The notes beneath the pieces were generated by a model. It was not told the origin of the DNA. It did not search any database and saw only the letters and a list, made by a program, of their open reading frames with translations. Both the position numbers and the translations under genes were made by a program. A stretch of DNA of 64,000 nucleotides from Bacillus sp. Cs-700 (GTDB lineage: Bacteria; Bacillota; Bacilli; Bacillales; Guptibacillaceae), in contig NZ_CP041063.1 in the NCBI RefSeq assembly GCF_011082085.1, forward strand, positions 1,426,001-1,490,000, written 5' to 3'. This document shows positions 44,612 through 52,668 of this stretch, in pieces; position 1 is the stretch's first letter; each line of letters opens with the position of its first letter.

Positions 44612-46307
44612 ACGATTCAACAGGTTCTCTTACATCATTTTTAAGAGTTTGAAGCACCTGCGGATCTACTTTTTCAATTGCAGCTTCAGCTGTAGATAAG
44701 GCATCATCATACTCATATTGTCTAAAGTGATTTTCTGCTTTTTGTAGCAATTCATCCACACTTCGATGCTTCCCACGATACCGATTGCCAAACTGGATTA
44801 AGCGTTCCGTTAAGACAGCGTCTTCGACAAGCTTCTTCGTAATTTCCGTGCTGTGCTCAACCGCACGTTCCGCGTCAGCTAACACTTCATTAATTTGATA
44901 GATATCAAGTGGTACGTCTGAAAGACGTTCACTTAATTCGATAATAATGTCTTCAGCTAGTTCATAGCCATCAAGATAAGACTCAGGTATTCCTGGTAAA
45001 TTACTTAATTTCATCATTCTTCTAGATTCAATTAACTTCCGCTTTAGATCTTTGATCGTATCAAGTGCTTTAAGCTCATCTCGCCTAAGCATGTGCAAGT
45101 TTTCTTTTTGAATCTGCATTTCGTGATCAATCGTTGCAAGATCTTCCTTTAGAGAAAGCACTGACTCAGCAAGACTTGTATAAGCTTGTTGATTACCATC
45201 TACCGCTTCCCGAACAGCATTAAAGCGAATATGCATATCTGAAATTTTCAGTTCGATATCTTTTATCATGTTTAGTTCTTGTTCTTCTAACCGATAGCTT
45301 AGTTGAACAACGTTCGTTTCTTCCTGTAAATCCTGAAGATAAGAATTTGTTTTGAACAATTCATGTTCAATCTCTTCTACTTTTTCAGTAACAAGGTGCC
45401 TTGCATCTACCTCAGCTTCTAATTGGTCATATAGTCCTTCAATACTTCTTCGTACCGAATCGATTTCTGTTTTCATTTCTTGAACTTCGGTCTTCTCGAT
45501 GGCAGATTCAAAACGTACGAGGTCTGATTCTACCTGTTCGATGTGATCCTGAATTTCCAGGTGATCGAGGACATAGCCTTCAGATGCCATCGCAGAAGTA
45601 CCATCTTCAAGCTCTTTCAATTGAGCAGGTATTTGCGTATGAACTAACGCAATTAATTCCGGTGTTACAGCAATTTTATCCTGAACAGCTGCTAACCGTT
45701 CTTGAATTTCCATTAGTACACTTCTTGCCTCAAGGTAATTCCCATCTTCTGTAAGCTGTTCATAATGCTTAAGATTCTGCTTTAGCTCATCAAGCTCTGC
45801 ATCAAGCGTTGGATAAGCCTTTCCAAGCGAACGGTTCTGAGATAATAGCCGTTGCTTTGCTTCCCTAAACACTTCTTGGACAGAAATAATATCCGTTCGG
45901 TTTTGCTCTTCACTTGAAACAAGTTCATTAATATCTTCCAACATTAATTCAATTCGCTTTTCAATTTGCTCTAACCGTTCACGCGTTTCAACAAGAGTCG
46001 CTTTCGCTTTTCGAAAGCGATACTTCTCCGCTGCTTCTTCTGTATCCATGAGCTGTTCTTCTAGATTAGGAAGTTTAACGGCAACAATTTCGTCCCATTC
46101 TTCACGCCACTTCTCAAATTTCTCTTCCGTTTGCCCTGACATCGTTAATCCCTTTACTTTCGAGATCTCATCAGTTACAGGTCTATTCAATATATCAATC
46201 TTCCATTCTTCTAGACGATCGATCTCATTGTATATTTTTCTTCTAGCAAAAGTGCCATATAATATGACGGCAACCAGTAAAATAATCGCAATGACAATAT
46301 ACTCCAA
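44610..46307 (-). CDS. ezrA: Septation ring regulator EzrA
   Basis: EzrA spans the membrane once and prevents extra FtsZ rings. An N-terminal helix (about residues 1-18) is followed by long spectrin-like coiled-coil repeats. The family patch RKIYNEIDRLEEWKIDILNRP and the C-terminal QFGNRYRGKHRSVDELL-type patch are visible. I chose the TTG at 46307, after AAGGGGTG; the encoded 565 residues match other EzrA proteins. A GTG 21 bases upstream is less likely. It diverges from hisJ. Confidence 0.93.
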   Translation of the reverse strand: MEYIVIAIILLVAVILYGTFARRKIYNEIDRLEEWKIDILNRPVTDEISKVKGLTMSGQTEEKFEKWREEWDEIVAVKLPNLEEQLMDTEEAAEKYRFRKAKATLVETRERLEQIEKRIELMLEDINELVSSEEQNRTDIISVQEVFREAKQRLLSQNRSLGKAYPTLDAELDELKQNLKHYEQLTEDGNYLEARSVLMEIQERLAAVQDKIAVTPELIALVHTQIPAQLKELEDGTSAMASEGYVLDHLEIQDHIEQVESDLVRFESAIEKTEVQEMKTEIDSVRRSIEGLYDQLEAEVDARHLVTEKVEEIEHELFKTNSYLQDLQEETNVVQLSYRLEEQELNMIKDIELKISDMHIRFNAVREAVDGNQQAYTSLAESVLSLKEDLATIDHEMQIQKENLHMLRRDELKALDTIKDLKRKLIESRRMMKLSNLPGIPESYLDGYELAEDIIIELSERLSDVPLDIYQINEVLADAERAVEHSTEITKKLVEDAVLTERLIQFGNRYRGKHRSVDELLQKAENHFRQYEYDDALSTAEAAIEKVDPQVLQTLKNDVREPVES

Positions 46308-46529
46308 CGGAAGCACCCCTTCTTCCACATCATCAATTTATGTATACATGCTATTAAGCAGTCTAAATCATCAGATATAGATCTTTTATAAACAAATATG
46401 TAGGAAATTCATTAATGTTTTTATGATACCATGTAATTACCTCTTTGACTAAATAAATTCAATATTCGACAGCTAAAATCCTTGATTATATTATAAACTT
46501 TTTCATTTTTTGAAAGAAGGTGCTTTAGA

Positions 46530-47363
46530 ATGAATATTTCATATGATGGACACATTCACTCTCCTTTTTGTCCACACGGCTCCACTGATCAATTTGAAGA
46601 GTACGTAGAAGCAGCAATACAAGCAGGTTATAAAGGAATGACCTTTACGGAACATGCTCCCCTCCCTAAAACCTTTACTGATCCTGTTCCAGACAAAGAC
46701 AGCGGGATGAAGTGGGAGGACCTTCATAGTTACTTTAATTCCATTCAACAACTGAAAGAAAAGTATAAGGGTTTAATTGAAATTAATAGCGGACTTGAAG
46801 TTGATTATATTGAGGGTTATGAGGAAGAGACGAGACAATTACTTGATTCAGTTGGTCCACTTCTAGATGACGCCATTCTTTCCGTCCACTTTATCAAACA
46901 CGGCGAGTTCTATACATGCCTGGACTATAGCCCAGAAGCATTCAACGACTTGATCCAAGCATTAGGTTTGGTTGAAATGGTTCATAAAAAATATTATGAA
47001 ACTGTGCTAAAGTCCGTTAAATCCGATTTAGGAAATTACAAGCCTACTCGTATAGGACATATGACACTTGCAAATAAATTCCAGAAAAAATATCCGGTTA
47101 AAAATGATTTTCAAAGTGAAATAGCTACTATTCTTATTGCGATTAAAGATCACAACTATTCTCTTGATTACAATGGTGCTGGTACAGTGAAACCACTTTG
47201 CGAAGAACCCTATCCAAGCGATCAAGTCGTGAAAGAAGCGTTAAAACGAGAAATCCCTCTCGTCTATGGCTCAGATGCCCATAGTGCAAAAGGGATTGGT
47301 CAGGGAGCAGATCGGCTGATCACTCATTTGCTCCAAAAGCCAAATATAATCAGCCATTCATAA
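46530..47363 (+). CDS. hisJ: Histidinol-phosphatase HisJ (PHP type)
   Basis: The enzyme removes phosphate from histidinol phosphate, the second-last step but one of histidine synthesis. The 277-residue protein is a PHP-domain phosphatase with DGHIHSPFCPHG at the N-terminus, TFTEHAPLP near 38, and YGSDAHSAKGIG near the C-terminus. No other his gene is near, as in B. subtilis. GAAAGAAGGTGC gives a moderate binding site. Its 3' end overlaps the convergent refZ gene by 14 bases. Confidence 0.92.
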   Translation: MNISYDGHIHSPFCPHGSTDQFEEYVEAAIQAGYKGMTFTEHAPLPKTFTDPVPDKDSGMKWEDLHSYFNSIQQLKEKYKGLIEINSGLEVDYIEGYEEETRQLLDSVGPLLDDAILSVHFIKHGEFYTCLDYSPEAFNDLIQALGLVEMVHKKYYETVLKSVKSDLGNYKPTRIGHMTLANKFQKKYPVKNDFQSEIATILIAIKDHNYSLDYNGAGTVKPLCEEPYPSDQVVKEALKREIPLVYGSDAHSAKGIGQGADRLITHLLQKPNIISHS

Positions 47364-48003
47364 CAAGTGGGCGCTCGTCCCACGTCTTCTCTTTACAAAC
47401 AGTTAACTGAATCCACTGATATAACTGCTTGTTATATTTTTCAATAAAATAACGTTCATTAGGTTGAATATGATGCACTTCCAGAATATATTGAGGGTGT
47501 AAAAAAGGCATCGAAAGCATTCCTTTCATTTGCATCACAATATAATCAATGGGTTGAGGGCGAAACTCTTTTCTGGCAAAACCCACTTCTAAAATCCTAG
47601 TGAAATAATACTTTTCTTTCGCCAGATAAGTGGTCATAATTTCACGAACAAGAACGGAATCGAAGGTAATTTCCCTGTGTACAAATCGAGCTAACTGCCT
47701 ATTCAAATACTGATATTCCATTACACGTTCAATCGCGTCAATCAGACATGTTTTTGCTGAGTGCCCTTCTAGCTGTTGATATGCAGCTTCAATCTCTTTT
47801 ACATATCCTTCAAGAAAAGAAGTCATTAAAAACTCAGCTAATCCTTTTTTTCCATTAAAATAATAAGAGATTAGCGCAACGTTCACATCTGCTTTACTCG
47901 CAATATCACGAACTGAAGTACCATGGAATCCTTTCGTGTTAAAGAGTTGAATGGCGGCCTGGATGACACTTCGCTTCGATACTGTATCTCGCTCCTGTTT
48001 CAC
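47350..48003 (-). CDS. refZ: TetR family regulator RefZ
   Basis: RefZ (YttP) is a TetR-type DNA-binding protein that binds near the origin and adjusts FtsZ placement at sporulation. The 217-residue protein has the HTH in KSVIQAAIQLFNTKGFHGTSVRDIA followed by NVALISYYFNGKKGLAEFL. The C-terminal domain is helical. The locus, beside hisJ, ezrA and ytsP, is the same as in B. subtilis, which is the main ground for the name. A half-site resembling its motif lies in its own leader. Confidence 0.85.
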   Translation of the reverse strand: MKQERDTVSKRSVIQAAIQLFNTKGFHGTSVRDIASKADVNVALISYYFNGKKGLAEFLMTSFLEGYVKEIEAAYQQLEGHSAKTCLIDAIERVMEYQYLNRQLARFVHREITFDSVLVREIMTTYLAKEKYYFTRILEVGFARKEFRPQPIDYIVMQMKGMLSMPFLHPQYILEVHHIQPNERYFIEKYNKQLYQWIQLTVCKEKTWDERPLVMNG

Positions 48004-48153
48004 TAGGTACCCCCTCCAAATAGTTCGATCTTAGTAACTCATTCGTTAATCGCTGCTACTTTCCTTTAATAATCGTGCGACAAAATATGTGTGTTCCTCA
48101 ACAAGATTTGATATGATTATCATAATTTCGAGTTAAGGAAGAGGTGTTTTAAC

Positions 48154-48639
48154 ATGTTTGAAGTCGAATCCTATTCAGGTAAAAGAGAAAAAGACTATCA
48201 AATGGTAATTAAACAATTACGAGCACTGCTTGATGGCGAGACGAATCAGCTAGCCAACCTTGCAAATGCTTCTGCTTTATTAAATCAGTTTTTATCAAAT
48301 GTAAACTGGGTAGGTTTTTATTTATATGAAAAAGAAACCGATCAACTTGTTCTCGGTCCATTTCAAGGGCTACCCGCGTGCGTCAGAATACAGAATGGTA
48401 AAGGCGTATGCGGCTCTGCATCCAAGGAAGGCAAAACAATGAGAATCGAAAACGTTCATGAATTCCCTGGACATATTGCCTGTGACGCTGCATCTCAATC
48501 AGAAATTGTAGTGCCTATTATGTCTAATGGAGCCCTTCTTGGTGTTCTTGATATAGACAGTCCAGAAGTTGGCCGCTTTGATGAATTGGATCAAGAGTAC
48601 CTAGAAAAATTCACATTAGCATTACAAGATTATCTTTAA
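48154..48639 (+). CDS. ytsP: Free methionine-(R)-sulfoxide reductase, GAF type (YtsP)
   Basis: The 161-residue single GAF-domain protein repairs free methionine-R-sulfoxide. The three key cysteines are present: Cys76 (LPACVRIQNG), Cys86 (KGVCGSAS) and Cys110 (GHIACDAAS). The NWVGFYLY motif and a C-terminal DIDSPEVGRFDELD segment are typical. GGAAGAGG precedes the ATG. It is monocistronic with its own terminator. Confidence 0.92.
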   Translation: MFEVESYSGKREKDYQMVIKQLRALLDGETNQLANLANASALLNQFLSNVNWVGFYLYEKETDQLVLGPFQGLPACVRIQNGKGVCGSASKEGKTMRIENVHEFPGHIACDAASQSEIVVPIMSNGALLGVLDIDSPEVGRFDELDQEYLEKFTLALQDYL

Positions 48640-48681
48640 GCATCAAGTGAAGCTTCATCAAAAAAACGTTAATACATGATG

Positions 48682-48721
48682 AAAACCGTCCAGTAGAGAT
48701 CTTTCTCCATTGGACGGTTTT
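48682..48721. terminator. Terminator between ytsP and megL
   Basis: AAAACCGTCCA and TGGACGGTTTT form an 11-base stem with a loop of 18 bases that has weak pairing of its own. Eight T's follow on the plus strand, and A's precede on the left. Confidence 0.8.
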
Positions 48722-48723
48722 TT

Positions 48724-49905
48724 TTATTCTTCAAGCGCTTGTTCGATGTCCCCCCATATGTCTTCCCACGCTTCAAGTCCAACCGAAAGACGAATAAGCG
48801 ATTCACTAATTCCCATCCGTTTTCGCTCTTCTTCAGGAACCACTGCATGTGTCATCGTCGCTGGATGTTGAATAAGCGTTTCAGCATCTCCAAGACTAAC
48901 TGCAATTTTTATCATTCCTAGCCGATTCATGAAATTTTGTGCTTCTAGTTTACCACCATTTATTTCAAAGCTAATTAATCCTCCCGGGCTTTTCATCTGC
49001 TTTTGTGCAATTAGATAAGAAGGCGATTCCTCTCTTCCTGGATACATCACATTCGTTACTGATGGATGCTCGATTAACTTTTGAACGATGTTATGAGCAT
49101 TTGAGCAGTGACGATCCATCCGAATTGGGAGAGTCTTCAATCCCCGAAGGAGTAACCATGCATCAAACGGTGATAGAATTCCTCCGATATCTTTTTGTGT
49201 ACTCTTTGCAATGGCAGTAATTGTCTTCTTATCACTTACAACCAATCCCGCCACGACATCCCCATGCCCTCCGATATACTTTGTAGCACTGTGCAAAACA
49301 ATATCACAACCAAATTCTAGAGGGCGTTGTAAATACGGCGTAGAAAATGTATTATCTACGACAACCGTGATTCCTTTTTCCTTTGCTACAGAAGAAATCA
49401 TTTCAAGATCAATTAATTTCAATGTTGGATTTATGGGCGTCTCTATATAGATAACCGTCGTATTTGGGCGAATAGCTTGTTGAATTTGTTCAAATGAATC
49501 AAGTGGAAGCAAGTCATGCTCGATCGCAAACTTCTCTTCTAACATTTTAAGTAATCCAAACGTGCAGCCGTACACTCCTTCAGAACAAAGGATATGGTCT
49601 CCCGACTTAACAAGATGCATCAGAACAGCAGAAACAGCTGCCATGCCTGAACCGAAAGCTAAACCACCCTCCGCATTCTCAAGAGAAGCAATCCTCTCTT
49701 CTAGCATTCGAACAGTAGGATTTCCAAGTCTTGAGTAAATGTAGCCAGGTTCTTCGCCAGCAAACCTTCTTTCACCGGCTTCGGCTGTTTCAAATGTAAA
49801 AGTAGATGTTTGGTAGATTGGTGATGCTAAGCTATTATGATGTGATTTAGAATCATATCCATCATGAATTGTTTTTGTCTCAAAACGTTGCTCTCCCAAA
49901 GTCAT
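48724..49905 (-). CDS. megL: Methionine gamma-lyase-like PLP enzyme
   Basis: The 393-residue protein belongs to the Cys/Met metabolism PLP family. It shows YIYSRLGNPTVRMLE, SGMAAVSAVLMHLV, and the lysine motif HSATKYIGGHGDVVAG. The VYGCTFGLL stretch has a cysteine where methionine gamma-lyase has its diagnostic one; cystathionine enzymes have glycine there. So cleavage of methionine to methanethiol, ammonia and 2-oxobutyrate is likely. Related substrates are possible. I saw no S-box leader. Confidence 0.85.
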   Translation of the reverse strand: MTLGEQRFETKTIHDGYDSKSHHNSLASPIYQTSTFTFETAEAGERRFAGEEPGYIYSRLGNPTVRMLEERIASLENAEGGLAFGSGMAAVSAVLMHLVKSGDHILCSEGVYGCTFGLLKMLEEKFAIEHDLLPLDSFEQIQQAIRPNTTVIYIETPINPTLKLIDLEMISSVAKEKGITVVVDNTFSTPYLQRPLEFGCDIVLHSATKYIGGHGDVVAGLVVSDKKTITAIAKSTQKDIGGILSPFDAWLLLRGLKTLPIRMDRHCSNAHNIVQKLIEHPSVTNVMYPGREESPSYLIAQKQMKSPGGLISFEINGGKLEAQNFMNRLGMIKIAVSLGDAETLIQHPATMTHAVVPEEERKRMGISESLIRLSVGLEAWEDIWGDIEQALEE

Positions 49906-50030
49906 AACCCCCTGTTATAAAATCACACATTACACTTTCATTGTAAGCGTTTTCAATTATAAGGTGAAGAGGGAATTATCTTTCTCAACAGATCATTGAT
50001 ATCTTCTTATCCATCAAATCCCTACTATAG

Positions 50031-50059
50031 TTGACATCTCAATCTGAAAGAGTTACAAT
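50031..50059 (+). promoter_or_regulatory. Sigma-A promoter of rpsD
   Basis: TTGACA at 50031-50036 and TACAAT at 50054-50059 are separated by 17 bases. Transcription should begin about seven bases downstream. Confidence 0.75.
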
Positions 50060-50065
50060 TGCATT

Positions 50066-50250
50066 TGTGTAAAATAAGAATGGGCAGCAGCGTGACGGGC
50101 TGCGATTTCATTGTGTTCCTTTTAATAGGTACGCCGCGTAACCTCCGGCTGTCGAGGTGAAGGCGTGTGAAAACACAATGTGCGCAAACCGGAATCACGA
50201 CACTGTTTTTATTTTATACCAATCTAAATGGTATAAAGGAGGAGCTAATT
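50066..50250 (+). promoter_or_regulatory. rpsD leader, probable S4 autoregulatory RNA
   Basis: The roughly 185-base leader is GC-rich compared with its surroundings and holds several short complementary segments, such as GCAGC/GCTGC near 50086 and ATTGTGTT/AACACAAT (near 50110 and 50173). B. subtilis rpsD is known to be repressed by S4 binding to its structured leader. The size and position match. I did not prove a fold. Confidence 0.6.
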
Positions 50251-50853
50251 ATGGCTCGATATACAGGACCAAGTTGGAAGATTTCTCGTCGTCTTGGTAT
50301 TTCTCTAAGTGGAACAGGTAAAGAATTGGAAAAGCGTCCTTACGCTCCAGGTCAACACGGACCTAACCAGCGTAGAAAGCTTTCTGAATATGGACTTCAG
50401 CTTCAAGAGAAGCAAAAGCTTCGTCACATGTACGGCATGACTGAGCGTCAATTCCGTCGTCTTTTCGATGATGCTGGTAAAATGAAAGGTGTTCACGGTG
50501 AGAACTTCATGATTCTTCTTGAAGCTCGTCTTGATAACCTTGTTTATCGTCTGGGTCTAGCTCGTACTCGCCGTCAGGCTCGTCAGCTAGTTAACCACGG
50601 CCACATCACTGTCGATGGCAAACGCGTTGACATCCCTTCTTACCGCGTAGCAACTGGTCAAGTGATCAGCGTTCGTGAGAAGTCAAACAACCTTGACATC
50701 ATCAAAGAAGCAATCGAAGTAAACAACTTCGTTCCAGAATACCTTACTTTCGATGCAGATAAGCTTGAAGGTACGTTCTCTCGTCTTCCTGAGCGTTCTG
50801 AACTTCCTGCTGAAATCACTGAAGCTCTTATCGTTGAGTACTACTCTCGTTAA
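50251..50853 (+). CDS. rpsD: 30S ribosomal protein S4
   Basis: S4 nucleates assembly of the small subunit on 16S rRNA. The 200-residue protein starts [20 protein letters not shown] and has the S4 RNA-binding domain with [30 protein letters not shown] chose the ATG at 50251, behind AAAGGAGGAG. An upstream frame extension reads through the leader and is not translated. Codon use is strongly biased, as for a highly expressed gene. It is monocistronic with a terminator. Confidence 0.98.
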   Translation: MARYTGPSWKISRRLGISLSGTGKELEKRPYAPGQHGPNQRRKLSEYGLQLQEKQKLRHMYGMTERQFRRLFDDAGKMKGVHGENFMILLEARLDNLVYRLGLARTRRQARQLVNHGHITVDGKRVDIPSYRVATGQVISVREKSNNLDIIKEAIEVNNFVPEYLTFDADKLEGTFSRLPERSELPAEITEALIVEYYSR

Positions 50854-50865
50854 GCTGTTTCAACT

Positions 50866-50885
50866 CCCCGGAATTTATTCCGGGG
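50866..50885 (+). terminator. Terminator downstream of rpsD
   Basis: CCCCGGAA and TTCCGGGG form a stem around four bases, extended by A-T pairs, with seven T's after it. Confidence 0.85.
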
Positions 50886-50923
50886 TTTTTTTATATCCAA
50901 AAGCAAAATTGATATATACGAAA

Positions 50924-50950
50924 AAGAGATGCTCCTATCGAGCATCTCTT
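50924..50950 (-). terminator. Terminator downstream of tyrS
   Basis: AAGAGATGCTC and GAGCATCTCTT form an 11-base stem with a five-base loop. A-rich sequence on the left gives T's on the minus strand. Confidence 0.85.
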
Positions 50951-50959
50951 CATTAACAA

Positions 50960-52225
50960 TTAATATGTGAGAAGGAAGTATTTCTTTTTTCCTCTTCGAA
51001 TAATAACGTATTGATTTTCAATTTGATCGCTTTCTGAAATCACCTTGTCTATTTCTTTACAGCGTTCACCATTAATATAAACGGCGCCATTCTTCACATC
51101 TTCTCTTGCCTGACGCTTGGAAGATGAAATCCCAGCTTCTACAAGTAAGTCAATTAATCCTTTTTCATGATCTTTTACGTGATAGGATGGCACATCCTTA
51201 AACCCTAAACGAATTTCTTCAGCTGTTAATTGCTTAATATCTCCACTAAAAAGAGCTTCCGAAATATTGATCGCCTGCTGAAGTTTTTCTTCTCCATGTA
51301 CGAGCTTCGTTACGTTTTCAGCAAGTGTACGGTGTGCTTCTCTTTTTTCTGGTGCTTCTAAATGCTTCGACTCAATTTCTTTAATCTCTTCAATACTTAA
51401 GAATGTAAAGTAATTTAGGAACTTTACCACATCGCGATCATCTGTATTAATCCAGAACTGATAGAATTCATAAGGAGATGTTTTATCAGCATCTAACCAG
51501 ATTGCGCCACCTTCTGACTTACCAAACTTGGAGCCGTCACTTTTCGTAACAAGTGGAAACGTTGCACCGTATGCTTTCGTCGATTCTTCGCTTCCTTCTT
51601 CTTTACGAATTAATTCAAGACCAGCAGTGATATTTCCCCACTGATCACTACCTCCAATTTGCAAGCGACAATTTTCTTTACGATAAAGTTGAAGAAAGTC
51701 ATACGATTGAAGAATCATGTACGTAAACTCGGTAAATGAAATTCCAGCTTCGAGACGTGATGTAACCGAATCTTTCGCAAGCATGTAGTTTAAACCAAAG
51801 TTCTTTCCTACATCGCGAAGAAATGGAATCACATTCAATTCGCCGATCCAGTCAAAGTTGTTTACAGCTTTAGCAGCATTAGCTTCTGTACCAAAATCTA
51901 AAAAGCGCGCTAGCTGACCCTGTAATTTATTGGTCCATTCTTTTACAATATCTTCGGAATTTAATGTACGCTCATTCGAACGGCCACTTGGGTCTCCAAT
52001 AAGTCCTGTTGCACCACCAACAAGCGCAATCGGCGTATGCCCCGCAAGCTGAAATCTACGAAGCGCAAGGACTGGCAACAAATGTCCAATATGAAGACTA
52101 TCAGCTGTTGGATCAAATCCTGAATAAAGCGCAATTCGGTTGTTAGACAACTCTTTTTCAAGACCTTCTCTATCAGTCACCTGATTTAACAGGCCTCTTG
52201 CTTCTAATTCATCTAAAATGTGCAT
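50960..52225 (-). CDS. tyrS: Tyrosyl-tRNA synthetase
   Basis: The enzyme charges tRNA-Tyr with tyrosine. The 421-residue class I synthetase has HIGH at residues 45-48 and KFGKS near 231-235. The C-terminal S4-like RNA-binding domain carries EAGISSSKRQAREDVKNGAVYING. The length matches the Geobacillus enzyme. A tyrosine T-box leader lies upstream, so it is induced when tRNA-Tyr is uncharged. It reads away from the PBP gene. Confidence 0.97.
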   Translation of the reverse strand: MHILDELEARGLLNQVTDREGLEKELSNNRIALYSGFDPTADSLHIGHLLPVLALRRFQLAGHTPIALVGGATGLIGDPSGRSNERTLNSEDIVKEWTNKLQGQLARFLDFGTEANAAKAVNNFDWIGELNVIPFLRDVGKNFGLNYMLAKDSVTSRLEAGISFTEFTYMILQSYDFLQLYRKENCRLQIGGSDQWGNITAGLELIRKEEGSEESTKAYGATFPLVTKSDGSKFGKSEGGAIWLDADKTSPYEFYQFWINTDDRDVVKFLNYFTFLSIEEIKEIESKHLEAPEKREAHRTLAENVTKLVHGEEKLQQAINISEALFSGDIKQLTAEEIRLGFKDVPSYHVKDHEKGLIDLLVEAGISSSKRQAREDVKNGAVYINGERCKEIDKVISESDQIENQYVIIRRGKKKYFLLTY

Positions 52226-52288
52226 ATCATCGTCTCCTCTAAATCATAGTAATTCCCTATTTCAAGCAATTTACAGTTCTACAAACAT

Positions 52289-52530
52289 AAAAAAACCCGC
52301 CCCTAAAAAAGGGACGAGATTGATCGCGGTACCACCCTTGTTGAAGAAAGCATGCTTTCTTCCACTCAGTCAGAATAACGGTCTGAACCGTCTAATGCTA
52401 CACAGACATTGTCTTTCCCATTAGAAGCTCATGGAGGTAATTCACATTTTCCTTTATGCTAGTTCTCACCGACCACCAGCTCTCTGAAAAAGGGAGAAAA
52501 ACGCTACTTTATCCAATCAAAGCATGTCGT
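52289..52530 (-). promoter_or_regulatory. T-box riboswitch of tyrS
   Basis: On the minus strand the 14-base T-box core GGGTGGTACCGCG (52325-52337) is intact, and a terminator hairpin with a T-run follows (52289-52320). Stem I carries the AGAGAGCTGGTGGTCGGTGA signature near 52460-52485. The likely specifier is UAC (52437-52439), a tyrosine codon, which agrees with the downstream gene. The region is between tyrS and the PBP gene. Confidence 0.92.
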
Positions 52531-52551
52531 TCATAAAAAACACTATTTAAA

Positions 52552-52580
52552 TTAATATCACAAACGGAAAACCATGTCAA
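52552..52580 (-). promoter_or_regulatory. Sigma-A promoter of the tyrS T-box
   Basis: On the minus strand TTGACA (52575-52580) is 17 bases from TATTAA (52552-52557). It starts a transcript that enters the T-box. Confidence 0.7.
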
Positions 52581-52633
52581 TTCTAAGCCCACTGAAATCC
52601 CTACCAGTTTATACAAATCTCGACGACATATGC

Positions 52634-52639
52634 TATAAT
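52634..52639 (+). promoter_or_regulatory. Likely extended -10 of the PBP gene
   Basis: TGCTATAAT gives an extended -10 element with a perfect TATAAT about 30 bases before the ATG. The -35 is poor (near 52612). Confidence 0.45.
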
Positions 52640-52668
52640 AAATAGGATTAATTTGAGGGGGTATAGGA

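Noticed and set aside
48109-48122. Fur/PerR-like palindrome TGATATGATTATCA before ytsP
   Set aside because: It fits neither the Fur 7-1-7 nor the PerR pattern well and overlaps an AT-rich promoter region. Chance is likely.
49906-50030. S-box (SAM) riboswitch before megL
   Set aside because: The leader is short and shows no S-box core or terminator hairpin.
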